A stretch of DNA of 64,000 bases from Acanthopleura granulata (lineage: Eukaryota > Mollusca > Polyplacophora > Chitonida > Chitonidae): the NCBI GenBank assembly GCA_016165875.1, contig JABBOT010000009.1, positions 10,084,017 through 10,148,016 on the forward strand, given 5' to 3'. Within the stretch, counting starts at the first letter, position 1. Each line of letters starts with the position of its first letter. Under the pieces are notes generated by a model, which saw only the letters and a list, made by a program, of their open reading frames with translations, did not search any database and had not been told where the DNA came from. Below are positions 44,101-52,799 of the stretch, piece by piece. Made by a program: the position numbers and the translations under genes.

Positions 44101-45812
44101 TTAGTGCCTTCTGATGGGTTGTTGCTGATTGGTAAATTGTTTACCAGAGACCCCTTACAGCTGAAGAATCTCAGATGGCAGAGAGTTAAATATTCCGCAG
44201 CGAAGGCGTTAAAGAAAATTAAAAGCTGTTCTAAAACACGCTTTCATTGTAACATGTAGCCCATCATACGTGTTTCAAACCATGTGCTGTAGCATGTTTA
44301 TAGAATGGGGAGATTTTTAACAAATTAATTTAAATTTAAAACACAGAATTTGTGTGGAAATAAAAACTTAACATCTCAAGATGGAAATAATTTTAAAATT
44401 GATATTATACTGACCTCTTTAAATTCAGTTCAATCATTTGAAATAATACTATAATAGAAATAATACTGATAAACTCTTGAGTTGAGCGCACTTTGCAGAA
44501 GAAATCACTAAAGGCTTTTTGGCTTCACAGGAGAAGGACAACGATGAGCTGACAACAGCGTCGATATATGGGAGTGCCAAGGCCACGCAGGAAGCCGACA
44601 ATGTCATGATTTTACAGGACAAGCGCTTGATGAGCCTGAGGGGGAAGAAATACTTACAGGTAATCTAAAGTGCATGGTGTTTGCTTAAATAAAATCTTCA
44701 GGATATCTGTAGCTGATACATTTGATTGATTGAATAATAACTTGTTCACCATGTACATATGTCTGATTGACTATTTGAATATCCTGTGGCAGTAATAAAT
44801 CTCAGGAGGACTTGTTTCATGCCCCCAAATTCATGGTTCAAGCTTTCAATTCTTTATATTTCTATTATTAAACCACACAAATAAAAGTGTGCATTCCGGA
44901 TTTGTGTGTTCTCTGTGGTCAAACTCTCTGGTAATTGGTGTCAACGTAACACAAACCTAGCTGTCAGACTCGGCTTTGGACAGGAAATGTATAGATTCCT
45001 GTATCCCCAATGCTTGTGGGGATTTGGCCACGAGAAGTATTCGGTGATTCTTGTCTGGGGATTTTGCCACGAGAAGTATTTGGTGATTCTTGTCTGGGGA
45101 TTTGGCCATGAGAAGTATTTGGTGATTCTTGTCTGGGGATTTGGCCACGAGAAGTATTTGGTGATTCTTGTCTGGGGATTTGGCCACGAGAAGTATTTGG
45201 TGATTCTTGTCTGGGGATTTGGCCACGAGAAGTATTCGGTGATTCTTGTCTGGGGATTTATTCGGTGATGCTTGTGGGGATCTTCGAGCAACCTGATACT
45301 TGTTGAAGACCACTAGTCTTAACCAGTGCAGTGTGCGTACCTGTTTGTCATTCTGTGGAAAGGCAGTCAGTGAATTGACTTGCTAAAGATCTGTGGTGTA
45401 AGGCACTTCAATTTTCTTGTGCATAATACTGACTGCCATCGTGTAAGGGAAGAATTTTTGAGTATGGCATCACTCTACATGGTGAAGGTCAGTGCTTTAC
45501 TGTGGGCACTTCAATTTTCTTGACCCACAAGTTAACTGCCATTTAATAAATTAAAAACTTTTGAGTGCGCTGTTTATCACTAATCAAGTCAAAAAATAAG
45601 TAAATAAATAAATAATATAATGCGTTTGATTTCAGATTGCCAAAAATCGTTTCGATGGGGAACTGGGTGTGATGCTGCTGAAGTTTGACAAAGACACGCT
45701 CAGCTTTGCAATCAAGCCTCAGAAAGCTAAAGACGAGAAATCCAAGTCTGAGGAAGACGAAGATCTGCAGCCGGATGAAGAAAACACTGACAGACATGAA
45801 CATAAAGTTTAA
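31272..45812 (+). CDS. TWNK: Twinkle mitochondrial DNA helicase, 13 exons, 856 aa, complete
   Basis: Twinkle is the hexameric 5'-3' helicase that unwinds mitochondrial DNA ahead of polymerase gamma; it acts in the mitochondrial matrix nucleoid. Thirteen exons join in phase with GT/AG introns. Residues 1-25 are Arg-rich and amphipathic-like (targeting). A long low-similarity N-terminal region runs to about 245. A zinc-finger-like region spans 265-305, the primase-like/TOPRIM-like domain about 320-520, a linker about 525-583, and the RecA-like helicase domain 584-830. Seen motifs: Walker [10 protein letters not shown] (607-615), Walker [11 protein letters not shown] (704-713), HPRK (752-755), [11 protein letters not shown] (769-779) and NRFDG (802-806). 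The tail is acidic. Human Twinkle is 684 residues, so the extra length is N-terminal. The first in-frame ATG follows an in-frame TGA at 31212. Known from the family; not confirmed by transcript. Confidence 0.96.
32765..33120 (+). mobile_element. SINE family C, full length (TWNK intron 1)
   Basis: tRNA-like head with GGTCGGGAGATCCGGGTTCA, core GAGCAAGGAAACAGGACTGG, GTGTCATG, GATGTTCC, and tail TGACTGAAACATTGTTAAG with GTTGAACCCCAAGCACTCAC. It ends about 20 bases before exon 2. Confidence 0.85.
33141..33228 (+). CDS. TWNK: TWNK exon 2
   Basis: 88 nt from acceptor CTCTTTTGCCAG to donor AAA|GTAAGG, phase 1 in, 2 out. It encodes [22 protein letters not shown] sequence, with the CxxC pair Cys301/Cys304. 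Confidence 0.88.
34130..34277 (+). CDS. TWNK: TWNK exon 3
   Basis: 148 nt, acceptor TTTCTCTCTAG, donor CAG|GTATGA, phase 2 in, 0 out. It encodes the [17 protein letters not shown] region that matches the LWELPDQE-type segment of Twinkle. Confidence 0.88.
34299..34448 (+). mobile_element. SINE family A, 5'-truncated (TWNK intron 3)
   Basis: Body, tail and AAATAAATAAA. The flanks TATCCCGCAAA (34288-34298) and TATCCCACAAA (34449-34459) form an 11-bp target duplication with one change. It begins 22 bases after exon 3. Confidence 0.82.
34948..34983. repeat. 36-bp near-perfect palindrome (TWNK intron 3)
   Basis: AATGCCTTTATTCCTAA is followed after two bases by its exact complement TTAGGAATAAAGGCATT. 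The arms are 17 bp with no mismatch. Confidence 0.85.
35212..35589 (+). repeat. 54-bp minisatellite, seven copies (TWNK intron 3)
   Basis: Starts at 35212, 35266, 35320, 35374, 35428, 35482 and 35536. The unit begins GAAACATCCTGTCAATCACA and ends in AATGTTCATT; copies differ at only a few sites. The unit is 18 codons and stays open on the plus strand. Each copy carries an acceptor-like GGCTGTTTGTACAG. Confidence 0.95.
35590..35778 (+). mobile_element. SINE family B (TWNK intron 3)
   Basis: Family B words: CTTTTCCACCAATATGGTTT, TTACTTGCCAAAGGTTT, CCACCCATAATGCTGGC, and a tail TATAAGTGAAACATAGTTGA with ATAAAATAAATAAG. Confidence 0.75.
35943..36115 (+). CDS. TWNK: TWNK exon 4
   Basis: 173 nt, acceptor CTGTTTGCCAG, donor CCCAG|GTAATC, phase 0 in, 2 out. 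It encodes the [11 protein letters not shown] segment and the following beta-strands of the primase-like domain. Confidence 0.9.
36274..36430 (+). CDS. TWNK: TWNK exon 5
   Basis: 157 nt, acceptor AAATTTTTAG, donor GAG|GTGAGT, phase 2 in, 0 out. It encodes residues 433-485 with the TOPRIM-like [10 protein letters not shown] (Glu458) and IALPKG. Confidence 0.92.
36889..37010 (+). CDS. TWNK: TWNK exon 6
   Basis: 122 nt, acceptor TTCTTTACAG, donor ATTCG|GTAAGG, phase 0 in, 2 out. It encodes [20 protein letters not shown]. The position that is the first Asp of GDD in vertebrate Twinkle is Asn502 here, followed by Asp503. Confidence 0.92.
37100..37310 (+). mobile_element. SINE family A, near full length, diverged (TWNK intron 6)
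   Basis: tRNA-like head (TTGCCTCCGTGGCAGAGGGG), B-box-like GAGTTCAGTTCCC, body GGGTTTCCTCCCACCATAA, tail AAGTGAAATATATCTTGAG. Confidence 0.75.
37911..38008. repeat. 98-nt imperfect hairpin (TWNK intron 6)
   Basis: AGATTGGTAGATGTC at the left end is perfectly complementary to GACATCTACCAATCT at the right end. Pairing continues inward through GTGGATTAAA/TTTAATCCAC, giving arms of about 35 bases. It could be a very short MITE or a pre-miRNA-like fold. Confidence 0.75.
38306..38478 (-). mobile_element. SINE family A, head-truncated (TWNK intron 6)
   Basis: Antisense tail GGTGTTTTACACCATACTCA, body GGTGGGAGGAAACAGGGCAG and part of the head. It is the only clearly antisense SINE in TWNK. Confidence 0.78.
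38495..39010. repeat. About 152-bp tandem repeat, about 3.5 copies (TWNK intron 6)
   Basis: The anchor GTGCAAAATGACCTGAAGTT recurs at 38516, 38666, 38821 and 38974. Each unit also holds CACTGTCAGGTTATTTT, GATCTATTTTAG and TTTGTGCAGAGCATATCT. Related single units lie at 61525-61830 in the malectin intron. Confidence 0.85.
39400..39492 (+). mobile_element. SINE family B tail (TWNK intron 6)
   Basis: A tail AAGTGAAAAATTATTCAG, GTATGGCATTGAAAACC and AATTAAATAAATAC ends about 25 bases before exon 7 and may overlap its branch-point region. Confidence 0.6.
39519..39690 (+). CDS. TWNK: TWNK exon 7
   Basis: 172 nt, acceptor TTGCGCTTCCAG, donor AAG|GTGAAA, phase 2 in, 0 out. It encodes the linker helix region ([34 protein letters not shown]) that links the primase-like and helicase domains and drives oligomer contacts in the family. 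Confidence 0.92.
39745..40060 (+). mobile_element. SINE family C, full length (TWNK intron 7)
   Basis: Head GATGGCCTAGTGGTTGAAGC, GGTCAGGAGATCACGG, core GAGCAAGGAAACAGGACTGG, tail CGTATGACTGAAAAATTGTTG. Confidence 0.85.
40370..40508 (+). mobile_element. SINE family B (TWNK intron 7)
   Basis: GGTTTACCCCAGGCACCTTG, TCACCCATAATATGG, AAAATTCTTGAGTAAAGCG and CAATCAAATAAATT. Confidence 0.72.
40634..40768 (+). mobile_element. SINE family A, 5'-truncated (TWNK intron 7)
   Basis: GTCTGCCAGCAACCTGCATA, a shortened body, GCATATTCTTGGGTATGACG, and ATAAATAAATG. It ends about 30 bases before exon 8. Confidence 0.75.
40800..40934 (+). CDS. TWNK: TWNK exon 8 (Walker A)
   Basis: 135 nt, phase 0 both ends; acceptor TCCCTGATAG, donor GGG|GTATGT. 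It encodes residues 584-628 with [20 protein letters not shown] and GKTTFIS, the ATP-binding P-loop. Confidence 0.95.
41296..41618 (+). mobile_element. SINE family C, full length (TWNK intron 8)
   Basis: GATGGCCTTGGTGGCCTGGT head, CAGGTCGGGAGATTCAG, AACAGGACTGGTTGGCC, GATGTTCC, CGTCATATGACTAAAACATT, GTTAAACCTCAAGCACTCAC. Confidence 0.85.
41682..41755 (+). CDS. TWNK: TWNK exon 9
   Basis: 74 nt, acceptor CGTTTTGTTTTCAG, donor GCGCA|GTAAGG, phase 0 in, 2 out. It encodes [20 protein letters not shown], a highly conserved helicase segment. Confidence 0.94.
42358..42472 (+). CDS. TWNK: TWNK exon 10
   Basis: 115 nt, acceptor TTGTCCATAG, donor GAG|GTCAGT, phase 2 in, 0 out. It encodes [20 protein letters not shown]. 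Confidence 0.94.
42980..43303 (+). mobile_element. SINE family A with internally duplicated head region (TWNK intron 10)
   Basis: The segment GAGTTCAAGTCCAG...TGGC appears twice (about 43027-43060 and 43110-43145), so this copy is about 60 bp longer than the others. The tail TAAGTGAAATATACTTGAG and ATAAATAAAT are present. Confidence 0.78.
43452..43643 (+). CDS. TWNK: TWNK exon 11 (Walker B)
   Basis: 192 nt, phase 0 both ends; acceptor GATTTTGCCAG, donor AAAG|GTAAGC. It encodes residues 692-755 with [32 protein letters not shown]. Confidence 0.95.
44531..44659 (+). CDS. TWNK: TWNK exon 12
   Basis: 129 nt, phase 0 both ends; acceptor TTGGCTTCACAG, donor ACAG|GTAATC. It encodes [19 protein letters not shown] and MILQDKRL, including the conserved loop that contacts DNA in the family. 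Confidence 0.95.
45018..45270 (+). repeat. 39-bp minisatellite, about 6.4 copies (TWNK intron 12)
   Basis: Starts at 45018, 45057, 45096, 45135, 45174, 45213 and a partial at 45252. The unit is GGGGATTTGGCCACGAGAAG plus TATT.GGTGATTCTTGTCT. It is 13 codons long, so frames stay open on both strands. Copies are almost identical, suggesting recent expansion. Confidence 0.95.
45310..45610 (+). mobile_element. SINE family B, two partial copies in tandem (TWNK intron 12)
   Basis: 45310-45472 ends AATTTTTGAGTATGGCATCA. A second body (45480-45610) has ACTTCAATTTTCTTG, CTTTTGAGTGCGCTG and AATAAATAAATAA. It ends about 25 bases before exon 13. Confidence 0.65.
45636..45812 (+). CDS. TWNK: TWNK exon 13 (last)
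   Basis: 177 nt with TAA at 45810-45812; acceptor TTTGATTTCAG, phase 0. It encodes [20 protein letters not shown], with Arg803 at the arginine-finger-like NRF motif, then an acidic and lysine-rich tail. Confidence 0.95.
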   Translation: MAKNRFDGELGVMLLKFDKDTLSFAIKPQKAKDEKSKSEEDEDLQPDEENTDRHEHKV

Positions 45813-47750
45813 TGCTTTGAAGGTTTTGTTGAGTTTTGTGATTGGTGCAGTGCTTTTAATTTAGTTCATCTTAAGGCTGAGTTATTCTTCTGAATGTTCC
45901 TAGTAGCTGAAAAGAAAAGAACACTTGGTCCAGATTTAGTCGTAGCTGGGGTCATGATGAATTGCAGTGCGTACGTTGGAAATTTGGCCAGTGAAAATGT
46001 CTTCCACATACTCCACATTCATGAAATGCTGAAGTGACACATTTAGTCAAAACGTATACAATTTTTCCACACCTCAAGCAGGAATTGAGTTTGTATATCA
46101 AAAAGCATTTATTGTACATATTACTTTATAGTAGTCTTTCAGCAAGTTTTTAACCGGTATCAGGCATGAGGATTTCAAAATTTCTGGGAAACAGCTTTTT
46201 TGGTTCTGTGCTTTTTTGGCCTGGGAAATGATGGGAAACGTTTTCTTCGGTTTCTAAATTTTAATTTATAATAATTTTATTATTTAAGTCATTTCCTCAA
46301 ATAAATTTCAGTGCGTTTTATTTTATTTTTTGCCAACACTGAACAGATTAACTTATCATTTACTTTTCACCACTAGGAAATTAAAAACCACAATTTTATA
46401 CTTAGTAAAACCTTTTTAATAGAAGTCATGTAATTTCACAAGGGAGAGACAACACAATCTACATTTCGCCTGTTTGAGTTATCTCCCCTGTCCAAAAGAC
46501 TGTGATGCAGCAGTGAACACCCATTTGTGTAAATATGTCATGTGAAATATCCTTTTTTTCTGTGAAAGCTCTTGACTGGATGATATCTACATGTACTTAT
46601 TAGTTCTACTTTGTGGAGACGTGGCAAAAACCAGGTTCAAATGGAAAACCAATAGGCAACGTGTAGAATAGTGCACTGACTATGTTATCTAAATGCACAG
46701 TTCATTAGGCTTCAAATATCCATTCTGTAATCAGTAATTCGGGCTAAGCTTTGCCAAGTCACTTGTTCTCCATGGCTACCAACCTCCTGCAAAATTTGGG
46801 AAAGTGAGGAAACGAAACTGACACTGAGCCCAAGTCTCTGAAGACTTTCACATTTTCGGGGGGCATAACTTTTTCAGTAGAAAACAAGTGGCGTTCGAAG
46901 TTACACAGAATGGTGTGCATTTAGGAGGACAGGTGGAACTCCATGACGGATCTAAATACACCCAAACCAGTATTTTTGAAGAAAGTAATTTTCCCACATA
47001 GTGCCTAAGGATATAGAACCTTTTTAGTCCGATCTTGATCGGAGCGATATGCAGTAACCCCAGGGCTGTTACAAATGAAATTGTAAAAACTTGCTACTGA
47101 GTCTTAGCGTTGTTGTTGTAGCATATGGCAAGAAATCGTTGTATTTTGGGTGATGATACCTATGTTTTTAGAGTGGCATGAAATAAAATTTGGAAGGGAG
47201 GTTGAGAATGTTTACCTGGCTGAAAACTGTTATGTGATCAGCCATTACAAAGGAAAAGATCATGTGGTAAGAAATTCACTTGCGCTGAGAGTGATTGAGC
47301 CCCTGGCCTTAGTGGCAGGTGGCAGTGGACCAGGCAGATGGGATATGTTACCAGTTTCCCAAATCACCCTTGCCCATCTTGTATCATACAAAATAGCATC
47401 AGTTGTTCACAACTCACATGGATTGGAGAGGGTCCATATTCTGTGAGGTCATTTCGTGGGGCATGTTGCAATTTTGTACTGACTTCCGTTTAACAGATTA
47501 GCTACATTTTTAAGGCTCATAGCTTAAGTCATGGGATGACTAAATAACTTCAATGTGTCCTCAGTACTCAGGATCAAAGCCTTTTGAGGGTGGTGGGGGA
47601 GGGGGGGGGCGAATTTTTGGTTTTGTGATTTTGTAACCTGGGAACCAAGGCAGAAATGGAACAATCGTTTCCATGAAATCCTCATGCCTGCAAGTTTGCC
47701 ATTCTGTTTTCTGTCGTTCCATGCTACACTGTGCTTAGAGGCCATGGTGA
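45813..47750. other. TWNK 3' flank, no other gene seen
   Basis: The 3'-UTR probably occupies the first part. An open stretch at 47150-47446 (98 codons) has no splice context or family match. The rest is plain. Confidence 0.35.
46300..46305 (+). terminator. Possible TWNK polyadenylation signal
   Basis: AATAAA lies about 490 bases after the stop, followed by a GT/T-rich stretch (GTGCGTTTTATTTTATTTT). Other signals further on (about 48772) are also possible. Confidence 0.4.
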
Positions 47751-47759
47751 CAGTGTGCT

Positions 47760-47950
47760 CATGGAAGGCTACTTGTCTTCCACTAGTATGGTGTGCATGT
47801 GTGTACTGGTTTGTCATGTATGAGAAAGTTGGTCAGTAACTTACCAAAGTTAGTTGGTTTACCACAGGCACTCTGGCTTCCTCCACTAACAAAACTGACT
47901 GCCTTAGTATAAGTGAGAAGTTCCTGGGTATGGCATCAAGCAAGTCAATC
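47760..47950 (+). mobile_element. SINE family B, near full length
   Basis: CTTCCACTAGTATGGTGTGC, TCAGTAACTTACCAAAG, GGTTTACCACAGGCACTCTG, CTTCCTCCACTAACAAAACT, TATAAGTGAGAAGTTCCTGG. A good reference copy for family B. Confidence 0.78.
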
Positions 47951-48114
47951 CTTTTGAAAACTCTTTTATAGAAGAGTAGACTTCCCGCCTTCTAACTGTC
48001 AAAGCTTCACCTAAATTTTAGTGCTATACAAGGTGTTGCAATGTTAAATGTATCTAGTTTCAGTGTTAGTGTCCTAGTAGAATGTTGGTTAACTAATCAG
48101 CAGTGAACATCTGT

Positions 48115-48295
48115 TGATTATAATCATGTCATTAATTCATTATCATGTTAACCAATTCTTGACCGTGTCATTAATTCATTATTATGTCAACCAGTTCATT
48201 ATCATGTCATTAATTCACAATCATGTCTTCCATTCTTGATTCTTTCCTTAATGTATTATCCTGTCCACGAATTATTTATCATGTCATTATTTGTT
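48115..48295. repeat. Degenerate tandem repeat, about 34-bp unit
   Basis: TATCATGTCATTAATTCAT and ATCATGTTAACCAATTC-type words alternate about every 17 bases, forming about five units of 34 bp. Confidence 0.6.
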
Positions 48296-48923
48296 GTTAG
48301 CTGTCCAAACGACTGTTATCCTAATCTTAGGACATGGTGCTCTGCTTTTGATATTAATTGTTTTTCAATTGATTGCTATCAATTTCTGTTATTGTATGAT
48401 TCTTTGTAAAAACCTACACAGATATGTGTACGTTGTCTCAGTAGACATATCTTGACACTCAAGAATTGTGCATTTGTACAGGTTAAATGTGGGATAAGAT
48501 TTGTGATTTCTTCATGAGAAGATGTATTCAAGAAAATTCTGCACAAGTATTAAATTTTTGCAGTTAACAACTGTTATGCCCATTGATGCAAGTCATACGG
48601 GACACATGTTATATGTTAATGATCTTCATGTTTAGAGCAGTCTGTACAATCTTTTGTGTAGCATTTGTACTGGTACATGTGTGATTAACACAAATACAGT
48701 GCCATATGAAATAGTAGATATATTGGTGCCTTGTTATTAATTATTTATTAAGTTATCATTAAGTAGACGCTAATAAAATGGTATTGAGTACAGTGGAAAA
48801 CACTAACAAAGTAACAATTAAGCTACAACATGGCCGACTTAGACAACAACCCAAAATTCAGCTCCAGTTTTTTTGTCAATTTAAAACTTTGCTCAAAGCC
48901 ATGTATACCTCTAGGTGGCGCGA

Positions 48924-49068
48924 AGATACTGGAGCTCTGCGCACAGATACTGGAGCTCTGCGCACAGATACTGATGTAACCCAAGCTCTGCGGTTTCCTC
49001 TACCCAGAAAACTGACCGCTGTTGTGTAAGTGACAAATTCTTGAGCAAGGCATTAAACAATAATCCCC
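48924..49068 (+). repeat. 21-bp repeat (2.4 copies) followed by a SINE family B tail
   Basis: GATACTGGAGCTCTGCGCACA repeats directly. From about 48985 the sequence becomes a family B 3' half (GGTTTCCTCTACCCAGAAAA, TAAGTGACAAATTCTTGAG, GGCATTAAACAATAAT). Confidence 0.65.
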
Positions 49069-49080
49069 CAAATAATTAGC

Positions 49081-49177
49081 TTCCTCTCTTCCGGGTTTCC
49101 TCCCACCATAATGGTGGCCACCGTCGTATGGGTGAAATATTCTTCATTGCGGCGTAACCACCAATCAAATAAATTAA
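49081..49177 (+). mobile_element. SINE family A, 3' half
   Basis: GGGTTTCCTCCCACCATAAT, GGTGAAATATTCTTCATTG, GGCGTAACCACCAATCAAAT. Confidence 0.75.
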
Positions 49178-49209
49178 AAAGAAGTGAGAAAAGCCCAAAG
49201 GGCACGCTT

Positions 49210-49787
49210 TATTCATCGTCATACAAAGCTCTGGTCAGTGTATTGTGGAGATATACCTGTAAATAAATTTTTAGCCATAGAAACCTGGTGAGAGCACAAG
49301 ATCTTCAGAGTTGTCTTTCGAACTGTTTAAAGTTTCGTGCTTGTTCAATCAGTCTCTCTGAAGTCAGGTCTGCGGTAGATGATAGAAACCGTCTTTCATG
49401 AGATGAAACCATTGTCAGTGCTGAAACGACACTGACATATTTTTCCAGTTAGATGTCAATATGTTGTCTAAGCAAATCTCAAACACCTTTCTAAAACCAA
49501 TGGAGCTCTCAGAATCGGACAGAATGTGCAACTTGGTCATGAACTCGGCGAGATTTGGAGTCATTTCCCAATTAAACTCATTCACTTAGGGAGTTGGTGC
49601 TGGTTGGCTATGTAGAAATGCCTACTCTCAGCCAGTCGGCTAATTAGATTCAAATTCTTGTTTCCATATATTGGGAAGTGAAAAGTATGTGTTCAAACAA
49701 ATATTCTGCTTGACTGGTTCTCCTGGCATTTGATCTCTCAATCGTAGACGTTCTTTGGACCAGTTTGGAGCAACTGATAATTCAGAC
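49210..49787 (-). other. Terminal-exon-like block (49 codons plus 3' sequence with AATAAA)
   Basis: On the minus strand an acceptor (GTTACTTTCTATAG) opens at 49787 into 48 sense codons ending in TAG at 49642-49640 (SELSVAPNWSKERLRLRDQ..., ending WKQEFESN). AATAAA follows at about 49215-49210. Composition looks coding, and the entry phase is 2. I could not find the upstream exons or recognise the protein, so it may be a real 3' exon or the relic of a mobile element. Confidence 0.3.
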
Positions 49788-50067
49788 CTATAGAAAGTAA
49801 CATGTCTTTTAAATGGTGGAATATTCAAGGGCCTTGCATTTGTGAATTGTGTTGAGTAGACCGATGTATAAAGTGAAACGTGAATCATTGGATAGCATGT
49901 ATGCAGTCTATGCAGGCAATCTATGCAATTAAAATAATGGAGACAAACGCTGTGTACGGTGAGTTCATGATTCAGTCCAAGTCTTGGATGAAAGTGTCAA
50001 GGTTTCCCTGCTCCCGCCACATTTTAAGCTGGTCCCGTGAACGTGTGAAGCTAAGAATCAATACAGA

Positions 50068-50125
50068 CATTCGTGTATCTCTCCCGACATTCGTGTGCCA
50101 CTCCCGACATTCGTGTGCCACTCGT
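50068..50125. repeat. 22-bp repeat, about 2.5 copies
   Basis: GACATTCGTGTGCCACTCCC occurs twice with a third, changed copy in front (GACATTCGTGTATCTCTCCC). Confidence 0.75.
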
Positions 50126-50521
50126 GTAAAACCATTGAGGGACATGCCAATCCGAAGATCGGGAAACTCATTTCCAACACAGCCTATAAGGCCAAGTCCC
50201 GAAGGAATAAGTCAGAAATAATACATAAATAATGAATAATGCTGGGAGCGTGTAAAAGAGCGACGTGCATGATTTTTTAATGATGCAGGGAAGACAGTCG
50301 ATTTGTTTTTATTGGCATCACTTAGAATTCCGATATCAAGCTCTTAGTCCATGTATGATTTCCAGGTCAAATACAAGTGCCACGCATTATTTGCAGCTGT
50401 TCATAAAAGCCAGTGTTCATGGAGTAAAGCATCCACTACCAAGCGTCAGGCTATGTGGAATTCCATACAACCATGACACATATATCCTGTAGTGCCACTG
50501 ATATGTTTAACGCTATACACA

Positions 50522-50680
50522 TGTAGTGTATAACTCCGAAAAACGCAAGCTTCATTTTGACTCAATATTTCAGCAATTTATTGTGCCATGCATCGTCAGA
50601 AGGGAATGATGGCAGAATAAACTGCTGACATACTCCTTTAAAATGAAGCTTACGTTTTTTCGGTGATAAACTGTATACTT
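50522..50680. mobile_element. Hairpin MITE, arms about 65-70 bp
   Basis: TCCGAAAAACGCAAGCTTCA near 50537 pairs with TGAAGCTTACGTTTTTTCGG near 50645-50663. Pairing resumes inward with CAGCAATTTATTGTGCCAT against ATGGCAGAATAAACTGCTG. The loop is only a few tens of bases. Confidence 0.78.
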
Positions 50681-50689
50681 GTGTTTTCA

Positions 50690-51865
50690 TATATATGTCA
50701 GATCGCCTGAAATGCTGAAGGCTCTGTCCTTGTTTGAAACAGAGGTGTGGACATTTAAAGGTTGTTTATAACAGTCCGTGCTGTAGGCCTAACACTGGAA
50801 TGAAGGCGATTCAAGGAACTTGGGAATCAGAGTGATCAGAATTCTTAACTTTGATTTGATGCACTCTTTTGTGGTACGGTTTATTTTAAACACGAGATGA
50901 GAATTTTTAGCTCATCGAAGGAAATCGGGATTTTCGAAGTATTTAATGTTTGCATAACCAAAATGGCTGAAATTATTCCAAGTATAGAAATTTCAGCTGG
51001 TTTTGATGGAAAAGATTCTCATCCTTGCTTAAAATCTTTGTGGGGTCTGAAAACGCGTTCTTTCGTTAATATACCTATATGCAGAATATAAAAAAGGGAC
51101 GCATATGCGATGTCCCGAGATCATGGTGCCATTAGAAAACAAACTGCCATTTAATTCGGCTATCCATTTTCACAAATTATATACATATACATCAGGAAAT
51201 GACTGAAGGCTGGTGCGGTGTGACCAATGTATGTAACAACTTCATTATATACCACGCACTGTTTGTAGACGGAAGATTTGTATACGTACAAAGCTGTTCA
51301 CTTTCCGAGCATGCAATTTTTTTAAAGTTTAAAAGCCTGTATGTTCTTTACACGATATTTAGCGGCTTGCTTAATTAGCCTGTTCGTTATGTGTGTATCT
51401 ACATATATGACATAAGCTATAGACACGTGCTGGTATTTCGAGGAAGCAGAAGGAAGTGCTTTTTTTCTCTCGGATTTATTGTAGAATTGAAGGGCGTTAT
51501 TTTACATCCGGGTATGTAAATTCAGGTCATATCATAGCGTTACAGGAGTATAGCTCCAGGTAGCTCCGAAGCTCTTGCACTCATTGGGCCATCGAATGCA
51601 TAAAAAGCGAAATAATTACCGTAACACTGGTTTAGACTATTCTGAGAATTGTTATTCCCCCCTTCCTAGAATAGACAAATTGGTATGCATATAAGCAGTG
51701 TAACTATAGTCACCGCATAACTATACGGAGAATAGAATTACTCCAGGGTGTAGCGTTATTCTGAGTTATTGCCTGAAGAGTAAATGCAGAGGAATCTTTT
51801 GTTAGATGCCCTTGACACACCCATCTGATCTGAATAACAATGAAGTCTAGCATGCGAGGAGCTGG
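50690..51865. other. Intergenic, nothing identified
   Basis: Small open frames (for example 50897-51091) show no support. No clear repeats. Confidence 0.3.
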
Positions 51866-51869
51866 TTAA

Positions 51870-51990
51870 GGAGTTGAGAGGTTAAGACGCTTATCTCTCA
51901 ATCGCTACCTCAGACACACGAGATGCAGGTTTAATCCCGGTCTATTACAGGGAATTTATAGATTCTCTTCTCTCACTGCATTTTTATGGG
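51870..51990 (+). repeat. tRNA-like SINE-head remnant
   Basis: GAGGTTAAGACGCTTATCTC and GCAGGTTTAATCCCGGTC resemble an A box and a B box about 55 bases apart. It does not fold into a standard tRNA that I can verify. Confidence 0.35.
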
Positions 51991-52439
51991 ACTTGGGTAA
52001 TAATAAGTGACCAAAAGCGCATGTGAACCTAGGTGTTGAAACCGACAGTGGTATACCAGCCGTCAACCAAAATGGGCCTTCCGGATCAATAACCGCAAGA
52101 CCAGTTTCAAAGACGACAGATAACACAAACTACAAAAGAACTAAGAAAATACATAGATGTAAAACTTGGGATGGATTCATAAAAAAGTAGCAGCCAACAG
52201 TTTTCAATGATGACAAAAGAATTGACAAATGTTCTCGGCGGATAAATAAAATCAGTATCCAAATCATTTATCATTTCAGTATACATGTATATATATGGTG
52301 CCAATAGTCAAATGTGTATCTCGGTTGCGCATTAATTGCCACTGTTCATATATCCAACTAGGCGTTCATGCTCAACACGATGAACATAGGCCTACAGCCC
52401 CCAGCCCCGAATTAGGCACACTTATGAAGCAGAGTCTCT

Positions 52440-52659
52440 GGGGTCTGTTTCACACAGCGATTTTGGGCTTCAGCCTAAAATTGTATTCCAAATTAAACTT
52501 TGAAATACAAGCAACACATCGTCAATTTGTTACTGCTGGTTCCATGTTGTTATAGAGTGATTTCAATCAAGTTTCAGCATTTAGCATCAAATATTTTGTT
52601 TTCTGAAAAAGAATACAGATTTTAGCTTCAGCCCGAGCTCGCATTGTGAAAAGGGCCCC
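52440..52659. mobile_element. MITE, 220 bp, about 50-bp terminal inverted repeats
   Basis: GGGGTCTGTTTCACACAGCG on the left pairs with CATTGTGAAAAGGGCCCC on the right, continuing through GGGCTTCAGCCTAAAAT against TTTTAGCTTCAGCCC. Non-coding. Confidence 0.82.
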
Positions 52660-52799
52660 AGAAATTCCGAACTCTCAGTTAGTATATATTTACTAAAAAG
52701 AGCGGCGTACTCTTAAGAGTAAATTTAAGACATTTACGAGTGAAGGCGTTTGATGAAATAACCTTGACACACTAGTTTTTTGCAGTAATAACTTGTGAC

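Noticed and set aside
44906..45313. Frames of 116-120 codons with 13-residue repeats on both strands
   Set aside because: Produced by the 39-bp minisatellite in a TWNK intron.
47150..47446. 98-codon plus-strand frame downstream of TWNK
   Set aside because: It has no splice sites in the right places and no family resemblance, and it probably lies in the TWNK 3' flank.
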